Of a stretch of DNA of 40,436 nucleotides, positions 14,915 to 22,004 are shown piece after piece (the stretch's first letter is position 1; the number at the start of each line of letters is the position of its first letter). The notes under the pieces were generated by a model. That model made no database searches, was not told the DNA's origin, and saw only the letters and a program-made list of their open reading frames with translations. The position numbers and the translations under genes were made by a program. Origin of the DNA: an uncultured Bacteroidia bacterium (GTDB lineage: Bacteria; Bacteroidota; Bacteroidia; Bacteroidales; F082); contig CADAVB010000027.1 in the NCBI GenBank assembly GCA_902791165.1, forward strand, positions 1-40,436. The letters are read 5' to 3'.

Positions 14915-15931
14915 TTATTTCCCCAATTGATTAGCCACTTCCTGCATCAGCTCCTCCCCTTCCAGGTTGCGAGCCACAATCACGCCGTCCTTGATGAGAG
15001 CATTCTGCGGGATAAAGGCGATGGCGTATAAAGTTCCAGCGGCGTTGCTCCAGCCTTGCAGGTCGCTGACATGAGTCCACGTCAAGCCGTCCTTCTCGAT
15101 GGCGGCGAGCCATTTCTCCTTGTCGGTGTCGAAGGAAACGCCGAGAACGTCAAAGCCTTGGTCGTGGAATTTCTGATAAGCCGCCACTACACCAGGATTG
15201 GCCTTGCGGCAGTCGGGGCACCATGAAGCCCAAAAATCGACCAAAAGCAACTTGCCTTGAGCGAGTTCGCTGAGGGTCACGGGGTTGCCGTCGGGGTCGT
15301 TTTGGGTGAAGTCAATCATCGGCTGTCCTGCTTGCACGCGCTCTTGCTTTTCCACATACTCTTCAATCATTTGCAAATTCTTGGTTGTCAAAGTGCTGTC
15401 GGCATGATGGATATTTTCAATCATCGTGCGAAGCTCGCAGGGACCGAAAGCCCACTTGTAGCGATACATCACATAATGCGCCACGGGGTCGGTGGGGTTG
15501 TCCCAAACGTAGTCGAAGCAGTGCATCTTCAGGATTTCGTCCTTGTCGGCCTGGGCCATGGTGCTGTCGGCTTCGAGCTTCTCTTCCAAAGCGTTATAAC
15601 TTTCGGTGAAAGCATTGAGGCGGTCTTGCGAGGCTGCGCCTTTCACCATAATGTTGTTCGGGTTTTGGGCATCGCCTTCGATTTGCACGTCCACATTATC
15701 AGTGAAGAACGGAAAAGCACGTCGCCAGCCTTGCAGCATGAGGCCGTACATCTCGTTGTCGGCACAAACGGGCGCGCTCAACTCGGCCTTCCAGTTCTCG
15801 ATGACTGCCGAATCCAGCACTTGGCCGTCTTTTTGGAGATAAACCGTTTTGCCGTCGGCGTTTTCAGGCTTTGAAGTGCAGGCAAACAAGCCCAGCGCGA
15901 GCGTGGCTAAGAGAATGAGTTTCGATTTCAT
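14915..15931 (-). CDS. Thioredoxin-like (TlpA-type) lipoprotein
   Basis: 338 residues from ATG 15931. A lipoprotein signal (MKSKLILLATLALGLFAC, Cys 18) precedes a DUF4369-like N-terminal domain (about 30-120), then a helical region, then a thioredoxin-fold domain (about 205-338). That domain has the redox motif WASWCPDCRKANPG and the cis-Pro segment AFIPQNALIKDG. Such proteins reduce or isomerise disulfides in the periplasm, anchored to a membrane. The WCPDC dipeptide differs from the usual WCGPC. The broken paralogue at 16040-17086 lies directly upstream on the same strand. recJ converges from the other side. Confidence 0.9.
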   Translation of the reverse strand: MKSKLILLATLALGLFACTSKPENADGKTVYLQKDGQVLDSAVIENWKAELSAPVCADNEMYGLMLQGWRRAFPFFTDNVDVQIEGDAQNPNNIMVKGAASQDRLNAFTESYNALEEKLEADSTMAQADKDEILKMHCFDYVWDNPTDPVAHYVMYRYKWAFGPCELRTMIENIHHADSTLTTKNLQMIEEYVEKQERVQAGQPMIDFTQNDPDGNPVTLSELAQGKLLLVDFWASWCPDCRKANPGVVAAYQKFHDQGFDVLGVSFDTDKEKWLAAIEKDGLTWTHVSDLQGWSNAAGTLYAIAFIPQNALIKDGVIVARNLEGEELMQEVANQLGK

Positions 15932-15942
15932 AGCGCGATTTT

Positions 15943-16023
15943 TGACTATGACCATTGACTATGACCATGACCACTTTATCATTTTTCAAAAGTTTATTCT
16001 ATTTGTAAAAGTGGTCATAGTCA
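15943..16023. repeat. Direct plus inverted repeat between the two thioredoxin-like genes
   Basis: TGACTATGACCAT occurs twice in tandem (15943-15955 and 15956-15968). It continues into GACCACTTTA, and an inverted copy AAAGTGGTCATAGTCA lies at 16008-16023. RNA from either strand could fold into a long hairpin with a loop of about 30 nt. It spans the gap between the pseudogene and the intact paralogue. Its function is unknown. Confidence 0.7.
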
Positions 16024-16039
16024 TTGTCACAAGTCATTG

Positions 16040-17086
16040 TTAATTAAGGAGTTCTGTGAGTTTTGTTGCCAAATCCTCGCCGCGCAAGCCTTTGGCCACC
16101 ATCGTGCCGTTTTGGTCGGGAAGTTGGACGGGATATAATAAATAAGGTAGTCTTCGCTGACCTTGTTCTCGGCGTCGCGCACCTGCGTCCAAGGCAGTTG
16201 GTCTTCCTCGACGGCTTGCAGCCAAGCGGCTTCATCTTGATCGACGCTGATGCCGATGACATCAAAACCGAGTTCGTGGAACTGCTCATAGGCGGCCTTC
16301 ACGACAGGGTTCTCGTGACGGCAAGGACCGCACCACGAAGCCCAGAAATCCACCAACGTGAGCTTGTTTTGTCCGATTCTTTCGGAAAGCGTAACTTTCT
16401 CTCCGTCATTGGTTTGCAGCGTAAAGTCAGGCGATATAGTCGTTGATGTCCTTGGTGTAGAGCGATTCGGTGGTGAAGCTGGCCATCATTTCCTTCAATG
16501 TGCTGAGGTCGTATTCCTGCTTGGATTCGTCCAAAAGGTAATGCGCGAGGAAGTTGTCGCCATGGGCTTTGATGTACTCGTCGCGGTAGTTGTCCTGTTG
16601 TTCCATCAGGGCGGTTCCGACCGTGTTGAGCGAGTCAAGCAAGATGCTGTCGTTGTCGGCGAAAGCTTGTTGCATCACAGCATAAAGCTCGCGGATTTGG
16701 TCGCCGAACTGGTTCTTCTTTTCGTTGTAGGCGTTCCATTCGGTCTGCGTTTCCGAGCCCATGATTTCCACGTCTTTCGCGTTGTTGATGTCGCCCACGA
16801 TGGACACATCCTTGTTGTCGGAGAAGAAGGGCATGGAGCCACGTTTTCCCTTGACTTTCAGCGAGTAAAGCACTTGCGGGTCGTCTTTCGGAGCGGTCAG
16901 GACGGCCATTTCGTTGGCGATGACAGCCGAGTCGATGATGACAGGAGCGTTATCGACGTACTTTTGCAAATACACGGTTTGGTCGTTGCCGTTTTTCAGG
17001 CTGACGTTCACCTTGAAATTGTCGTTTTTGTTGCAGGCGGTCAGTCCGAGCGCCAAGGCAAACAGGAATAACAGATGTTTTCTCAT
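16040..17086 (-). pseudogene. Broken thioredoxin-like lipoprotein gene with two frameshifts
   Basis: The first part (17086-16427) encodes 219 residues: lipoprotein signal MRKHLLFLFALALGLTAC, a DUF4369-like domain, then DINDYIA and a TGA stop. The thioredoxin domain continues in another frame (SPDFTLQTNDGEKVTLSER, then LVDFWASWCGPCRHENP). Compared with the intact neighbour, several residues and the reading frame are lost near 16425-16445. A second shift near 16118-16120, in a run of three C on the coding strand, moves ...LIYYIPSN into the frame ending GTMVAKGLRGEDLATKLTELLN with a stop at 16040. The active site WCGPC is intact. Two lesions favour real decay over a single sequencing error. Confidence 0.85.
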
Positions 17087-17125
17087 TGTAAATTAGATGT
17101 TTAGGTTGATTTCTGAATGATGGCG

Positions 17126-17133
17126 CAAAAGTA
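17126..17133 (-). promoter_or_regulatory. -7 element of the broken thioredoxin-like gene
   Basis: Reads TACTTTTG on the minus strand, 39 nt upstream of ATG 17086. It lies back to back with the radA promoter. Confidence 0.6.
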
Positions 17134-17146
17134 CGAAAAGATTTCA

Positions 17147-17154
17147 TACCTTTG
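17147..17154 (+). promoter_or_regulatory. -7 element of radA
   Basis: TACCTTTG matches TAnnTTTG and lies 16 nt before the radA ATG at 17171. Confidence 0.7.
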
Positions 17155-17170
17155 CCTCAAAATTGTGAAT

Positions 17171-18547
17171 ATGGCAACAAAAGAGAAAACCGCCTTTTTC
17201 TGCAAGGAATGTGGCAACGAGTCGCCGAAATGGTTCGGGAAATGCCCTGCCTGCGGCGCGTGGAACACCTGCGAAGAATCGACCGTCGTTACAGGAAAAG
17301 ACTCAAAATCCGTGAAGAAGAGCGTCGGATTGGAGATGGACAAAGGTCTGCCCGTGCCCATCAAGGAAATCGGAAACGCCAAGGAGCAACGTATCATCTT
17401 GCCTTACGAGGAACTCAACCGTGTCCTCGGCGGCGGTTTGGTGCTCGGCTCCCTGACCCTCGTGGGCGGCGAACCTGGCATTGGTAAATCAACTTTGCTT
17501 TTGCAGACGGCCTTGCAACTCGCTGGCCGTAAGGTGCTTTACATCTCCGGCGAGGAAAGCCAGACTCAAATCAAGATGCGGGCCGAGCGCATCGGCATCC
17601 ACAACACAGACTGCCTCATCCTCACCGAGACCAACACGCAGGAAATTCTGAAGCACTTCAAGAATGTGCAGCCCGACATCGTTGTCATCGACTCCATCCA
17701 AACGCTTGAATCGCCATACGTTGATGCCACGGCGGGTAGTCTTTCGCAAATTCGTGAAACCGCCGCTGAGATGAACAAAATTGCTAAGGCTTATCAGGTG
17801 CCGGTGTTCCTCATTGGCCACATCACCAAGGACGGCAGCATCGCAGGACCGAAGATTTTGGAGCATATCGTGGATACGGTCTTGCAGTTCGAGGGCGACC
17901 GCCACTATGGTTTCCGCATCTTGCGCACCATCAAGAACCGTTTCGGGTCGGCTTCCGAGTTGGGCATTTTTGAGATGAACGCCACGGGGCTCCGCGAGGT
18001 GACCAACCCCAGCGAAATCCTACTCTCGCAACGCGACGAGGAAGTGAGCGGCATTGCCATTGCCGCCACGATGGAAGGCCAACGCCCCATGCTCATCGAG
18101 ACGCAGGCTTTGGTGAGTAGTGCCGCTTATGGTACACCGCAACGTTCTGCCACGGGTTTCGATATTCGCAGAATGAACATGCTTTTAGCCGTGTTGGAGA
18201 AACGCGCTGGCTTCAGACTCTCCATAAAAGATGTGTTCCTGAACATCGCAGGTGGCCTCCATGTGGACGACCCCGCCATCGACTTGGCCGTCATCGCCGC
18301 CGTGCTTTCCTCGAATGCTGACATTCCCATTTCCTCGCGCTATGCCTTTGCCGCCGAAGTGGGTCTTTCGGGTGAAATCCGCGCCGTCACCCGCATTGAA
18401 GCCCGCATCGCCGAAGCCGATAAATTGGGTTTTGAGAAGATTTTTGTTTCGAAGTATAATGCCAAAGGCTTGGATACCAAGCGGTTTAAGATACAGGTTG
18501 TGCCTGTGGCTTCGGTGTATGAGTTAGGGGCGGAGTTGTTTGGGTAG
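17171..18547 (+). CDS. radA: DNA repair protein RadA (Sms)
   Basis: 458 residues from ATG 17171, where homology begins. The N-terminal zinc ribbon has Cys 11, 14, 25 and 28. The RecA-like ATPase has Walker A GGEPGIGKST (99-108) and a Walker B near VVIDSIQTL. The RadA-specific KNRFG motif is in IKNRFGSASELGIF. A Lon-like C-terminal domain follows (about 280-458). RadA is a hexameric helicase that extends recombination intermediates with RecA. The frame is open upstream of 17171, but the promoter lies there. Confidence 0.97.
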   Translation: MATKEKTAFFCKECGNESPKWFGKCPACGAWNTCEESTVVTGKDSKSVKKSVGLEMDKGLPVPIKEIGNAKEQRIILPYEELNRVLGGGLVLGSLTLVGGEPGIGKSTLLLQTALQLAGRKVLYISGEESQTQIKMRAERIGIHNTDCLILTETNTQEILKHFKNVQPDIVVIDSIQTLESPYVDATAGSLSQIRETAAEMNKIAKAYQVPVFLIGHITKDGSIAGPKILEHIVDTVLQFEGDRHYGFRILRTIKNRFGSASELGIFEMNATGLREVTNPSEILLSQRDEEVSGIAIAATMEGQRPMLIETQALVSSAAYGTPQRSATGFDIRRMNMLLAVLEKRAGFRLSIKDVFLNIAGGLHVDDPAIDLAVIAAVLSSNADIPISSRYAFAAEVGLSGEIRAVTRIEARIAEADKLGFEKIFVSKYNAKGLDTKRFKIQVVPVASVYELGAELFG

Positions 18548-18553
18548 AACAGT

Positions 18554-18970
18554 CTAATAGAACGGGAAGAAGAAGAAATAAGCGGCTACCCATTCGCGGG
18601 GGATGCCTTGGGCTTTGCCGATGCTGGAGCCAGAGCTATTGCGAACCGTGCCATCGCTTTCCACCTTGCCGATGCTGGAACCACTGCTGTTGCGCACCGT
18701 GCCATCGCTGCAAAACTTGCCGATGCTGGAACCAGAACTATTGCGAATAGTGCCATCACTGTCAATCTTGCCGATGCTGGAACCAGAGCTGTTGCGGATG
18801 GTACCATCGCTGTCGAATCTGCCGACACTGGAACCGCTAGAATTGCGGATTGTGCCATTGCTTTCAATCTTGCCGATGCTGGAGCCAGAGCTATTACGCA
18901 CGGTCTGCGCCATCGCGCCCGAAGTCATCATGAGGGCTATGAACATGATTAAAACTCGTAGTGCTTTCAT
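18554..18970 (-). CDS. Secreted 17-residue-repeat protein, 5-fold beta-flower type
   Basis: 138 residues from ATG 18970. The signal peptide MKALRVLIMFIALMMTSGAMAQ is followed by six near-identical 17-residue units of the form RNSSGSSIGKIxSDGTI, varying mainly at the xx of GKxxSDG. It closes with an unusual aromatic tail, WVAAYFFFFPFY. This matches small Bacteroidota proteins that databases call 5-fold beta-flower proteins, whose units form a closed flower-like beta fold. That match is from memory. Function is unknown; periplasmic or surface location is inferred from the signal. At DNA level the repeats are about 51 nt and largely conserved, so unit number could vary by slippage. Confidence 0.85.
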   Translation of the reverse strand: MKALRVLIMFIALMMTSGAMAQTVRNSSGSSIGKIESNGTIRNSSGSSVGRFDSDGTIRNSSGSSIGKIDSDGTIRNSSGSSIGKFCSDGTVRNSSGSSIGKVESDGTVRNSSGSSIGKAQGIPREWVAAYFFFFPFY

Positions 18971-19005
18971 TGTTCTAATGATTAAAATGTTTGACTTTTC
19001 GGCAA

Positions 19006-19013
19006 CAAAAGTA
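19006..19013 (-). promoter_or_regulatory. -7 element of the beta-flower gene
   Basis: Reads TACTTTTG on the minus strand, 36 nt upstream of ATG 18970. Confidence 0.6.
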
Positions 19014-19072
19014 GCAAAAATTATTCCAAAAAACACGTCGAAAAGATAATATGCAATTATGAGAAAAATACC

Positions 19073-19080
19073 TACCTTTG
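19073..19080 (+). promoter_or_regulatory. -7 element of ruvC
   Basis: TACCTTTG lies 13 nt before the ruvC ATG. The leader would be very short. Confidence 0.65.
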
Positions 19081-19093
19081 CAAAAAATCAAGA

Positions 19094-19678
19094 ATGGAAC
19101 AAGAAAAAATCATTTTAGGCATCGACCCAGGCACAATGGTGATGGGCTACGGCGTTATCCGTGAGCAGGGCAAAAAGCTGGAACTCATCACGATGGGCGT
19201 CATCAACTTGAAGAAGTTGGAGAATCAGGCGCTGAAGCTGAAGAAGATTTTTGAGCGCGTGTTGGAAATCGTGAACACCTATCACCCCGACGAGTTGGCC
19301 ATCGAAGCACCGTTTTTCGGCAAAAATGTGCAGTCGATGCTGAAGTTGGGGCGTGCCCAAGGCGTGGCTATGGCCGCTGCGCTCTACCGCGACATCCCTA
19401 TTTTCGAGTACTCGCCCAAGACCATCAAGCAGACTATCACGGGCAACGGCAACGCCTCGAAGGAACAAGTGGCCAAGATGGTGCATTTCATCCTCAAGAC
19501 AGAAGAAAATCCCCAGTTTTTCGATGCCACCGATGCCGTGGCCGCCGCCGTATGTCACTCGATTTCAAAGGGTAAGGACGTGAACTACACCAAACATACC
19601 ACCGAGAAGGCCAAGGCGCACCGCCGCCCCGACTGGAGCCAGTTCATCGCCGCAAACCCCGACCGTGTGAAACTATGA
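19094..19678 (+). CDS. ruvC: Holliday junction resolvase RuvC
   Basis: 194 residues. Acidic active-site residues are Asp 11 in LGIDPGT, Glu 71 in LAIEAPFFGKN, and Asp 144 and 147 in FFDATDAVAAA. The Lys/Gly-rich DNA-contact segment ITGNGNASKEQVAKMV is present. RuvC dimers cut Holliday junctions symmetrically at the end of homologous recombination. It appears monocistronic. Its stop codon is overlapped by the terminator of the convergent EF-G-like gene. Its tail (about 165-194) is slightly longer than in E. coli RuvC (173 residues), as often in this phylum. Confidence 0.96.
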   Translation: MEQEKIILGIDPGTMVMGYGVIREQGKKLELITMGVINLKKLENQALKLKKIFERVLEIVNTYHPDELAIEAPFFGKNVQSMLKLGRAQGVAMAAALYRDIPIFEYSPKTIKQTITGNGNASKEQVAKMVHFILKTEENPQFFDATDAVAAAVCHSISKGKDVNYTKHTTEKAKAHRRPDWSQFIAANPDRVKL

Positions 19679-19707
19679 AAAAACCCCGCTGCAAAACGCA
19701 ACGGGGT
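19678..19707 (-). terminator. Terminator of the EF-G-like gene
   Basis: Read on the minus strand: CCCCG-TTGC-GTTTT-GCAG-CGGGG (19706-19684, one mismatch) followed by six T (19683-19678). On the plus strand there is no T-run, so it serves the minus-strand gene. The T-run touches the last base of ruvC. Confidence 0.85.
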
Positions 19708-19733
19708 AAAAATAATCATTAAGAATAAAACAC

Positions 19734-21869
19734 TTATTCTTCGTCCTTTTGGCTTTCTTCGTACTCCTTCAGCAGGCGGTTCTGTACGTCAGTGGGCACT
19801 TGCTGATATTCAGCATACTTCATCGTGAAGGTGCCACGTCCCGAGGTGAGCGAGCTGAGGGTGGTCGAGTAGCGGTCCATCTCGGCCAACGGAACCTTGG
19901 CGTGGATGGTTTGGTAGTTATGGTCGCTATCCATGCCCATGACGATGGCGCGGCGGCCTTGCAGGTCGGTCATCACGGCACCCATGAGGTCGGCAGGCAT
20001 ACGCACGTCGAGGTCATAGATAGGTTCCATAATCTTCGGGCCAGCGTTCTTAAAGGCGGCACTAAAGGCCATACGACCAGCAATCTTAAAGGCCATTTCA
20101 TTGGAATCGACGGGATGCATCTTTCCATCGTAAACATAGACGATGATATCGCGGGCGTAGGATCCCGTCAGCGGGCCTTGCTCCAGGCGTTCGTTAATAC
20201 CCTTCAGGATGGCGGGCATGAAACGTGCATCAATGGCACCACCGACGACGCAGTTGGCAAAGATGAGCTTGCCGCCCCAATCCAGTTCATATTCTTGTTT
20301 GTCGCGCACTTGCAGTTCGCTCGGGTCGGTGTAGCCCTCGTAGTAGGGAGCCAAAAGCAGATGCACTTCACCGAACTGGCCGCTACCACCGGATTGCTTC
20401 TTGTGACGATAGTCGGCACGAGCGCTCTTGGTGATGGTTTCACGATACGGAATCTTGGGCGAGGCTGTTTCGATGGCAATCTTATAGACATTGTCAAAGT
20501 ACCATTTCAAGGTGTTGAAGTGGTATTCGCCTTGGCATTGCAGGATGTTTTGGCGCAATTCGCGCGACATACCGCTGATAACCGTCGGATCCGTCTTGTG
20601 CATATCGTTGAGGATGCTGCCCAGTTTTTCGTCTTCCTGCGAATTGACGGCCTTGATGGCTGCCGAGAAGATTGGAGTCGGGAAAGGCATTTCGTCGAAG
20701 ATGGCTTCACCTGCTTTGGCGTCGGCCAGGGTGTCGCCAATGCGGCCGTCCTTCAACTTGATGGTGCAAACGATGTCGCCTGCATTCACCTTTTCGACTT
20801 CTTCGCGGTTCTTGCCCTTGAAGACGAGCAGTTGCGAGAGGCGTTCCTTGTTGCCCGTACGCGGGTTGATAAGGTCTTGGCTCTTGGCAACGCTGCCGCC
20901 ATAAACACGCATCCAGGCCACGTCGCCGAGGTTTTGCTCAGTGGTCACCTTAAAGATGAACATGGCAGTCGGGTCGTCGTTGCTGTTGTGGAACTCTTGG
21001 CCGTTCTTGGCTTTGATAGCAGGCATATCGGCGGGCGACGGGCAGGCGTTGATGATGAAGTCCATCAGGCGGGTAACACCCACGCCACGCTTGGCAGCGC
21101 CACAAATCACGGGGAACATTTCACGGTTCACGATGCCCAAGTGGATACCGCGTTCCATGTCTTCCTCGCTCAACGTCATCTCTTCGAAGAACTTCTCCAT
21201 CAGCGCCTCTTCGCCTTCGGCGGCATGCTCGATGAGGCTGTTGTGCATCTCTTCGGCTTTGGCCATCTCGGCGGCAGGAATGTCCTGAATTTCAGGGGCT
21301 CCATTGCCGTTTTTGAAGACGAGCATCTTCATCATAATCAAGTCGATGACGGCATTGAAATCTTCACCGGTATTGACGGGATATTGAATCGGGGTAACCT
21401 TGTCGCCGAAATATTCTTTCAGCTGACTGATGGTATTGTCGAAATTAGCGTTGCTGTGGTCGAGCTGGTTCATGAAAAACACGACGGGCTTCTTCGTGTT
21501 GGAGGCATGACGCCAAGCGTTCTCGGTGGTGGCTTCCACGCCCGACTGTGCATTCACGGTGCAAACAGCGATGTCGGCGGCGGTGAGGCAGCTGACGATG
21601 TCGCCCGAGAAATCACTGAAACCAGGAGTGTCCAGGATGTTGATTTTCTTGTCGTTGTAAAGCGTGTACATCATGGAAGCGTGAACCGAAATCTGGCGAT
21701 CCATCTCAATTTGACGGAAGTCGGAAACGGTGTTCTTCTCTTCGGTGCTGCCTTTTCTGTTAATGAGTTTGCCTTCAAAAAGCATGTTTTCGGCAAGCAT
21801 GGTCTTACCCGACTTTGCTGCACCAATGAGGGCAACGTTGCGGATGTCTTTTGTCTGGAATTCCTTCAT
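19734..21869 (-). CDS. EF-G paralogue (EF-G2 type) with degenerate GTPase motifs
   Basis: 711 residues from ATG 21869, with the five-domain EF-G layout. Domain IV and V motifs such as KSARADYRHKKQSGGSGQFG, GGAIDARFMPAILKGI, EQGPLTGSYARDIIV and GRRAIVMGMDSD are well kept. The G domain diverges. The P-loop GAAKSGKT is present (16-23). The switch II motif is DTPGF (80-84) where canonical EF-G has DTPGH, so the catalytic His is Phe. G4 is NQLD. The Bacteroides thetaiotaomicron EF-G2 has been described as a GTPase-independent translocase that matters in starvation and gut colonisation, and this looks like a homologue. Ordinary FusA must be encoded elsewhere. dnaG and polA lie upstream on the same strand. 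Confidence 0.88.
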   Translation of the reverse strand: MKEFQTKDIRNVALIGAAKSGKTMLAENMLFEGKLINRKGSTEEKNTVSDFRQIEMDRQISVHASMMYTLYNDKKINILDTPGFSDFSGDIVSCLTAADIAVCTVNAQSGVEATTENAWRHASNTKKPVVFFMNQLDHSNANFDNTISQLKEYFGDKVTPIQYPVNTGEDFNAVIDLIMMKMLVFKNGNGAPEIQDIPAAEMAKAEEMHNSLIEHAAEGEEALMEKFFEEMTLSEEDMERGIHLGIVNREMFPVICGAAKRGVGVTRLMDFIINACPSPADMPAIKAKNGQEFHNSNDDPTAMFIFKVTTEQNLGDVAWMRVYGGSVAKSQDLINPRTGNKERLSQLLVFKGKNREEVEKVNAGDIVCTIKLKDGRIGDTLADAKAGEAIFDEMPFPTPIFSAAIKAVNSQEDEKLGSILNDMHKTDPTVISGMSRELRQNILQCQGEYHFNTLKWYFDNVYKIAIETASPKIPYRETITKSARADYRHKKQSGGSGQFGEVHLLLAPYYEGYTDPSELQVRDKQEYELDWGGKLIFANCVVGGAIDARFMPAILKGINERLEQGPLTGSYARDIIVYVYDGKMHPVDSNEMAFKIAGRMAFSAAFKNAGPKIMEPIYDLDVRMPADLMGAVMTDLQGRRAIVMGMDSDHNYQTIHAKVPLAEMDRYSTTLSSLTSGRGTFTMKYAEYQQVPTDVQNRLLKEYEESQKDEE

Positions 21870-21920
21870 TGTATTAAATCTCTGATTATTAAATTTGTTT
21901 TTCGCGAAAAATAGTGGGCG

Positions 21921-21928
21921 CAAAAGTA
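21921..21928 (-). promoter_or_regulatory. -7 element of the EF-G-like gene
   Basis: Reads TACTTTTG on the minus strand, 52 nt upstream of ATG 21869. Confidence 0.65.
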
Positions 21929-22004
21929 CAAAAAAAATGTTTTCCACCAATCGATTTTCGATTATTTTTTGATTCACGGCATGGCTATGGCGAAAAGGTC
22001 GCTC

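Noticed and set aside
16427-16445. TGA inside the thioredoxin-like gene as a recoded codon or programmed frameshift.
   Set aside because: Codons appear to be missing relative to the paralogue, a second shift exists downstream, and no slippery site or selenocysteine-like element is visible. Decay or error is simpler.
19749-21914. A 721-codon open frame on the plus strand opposite the EF-G-like gene.
   Set aside because: It is a shadow of the conserved minus-strand gene. Its translation is His/Val/Gly-rich without domains, and long antisense frames occur opposite most genes here because of codon bias.
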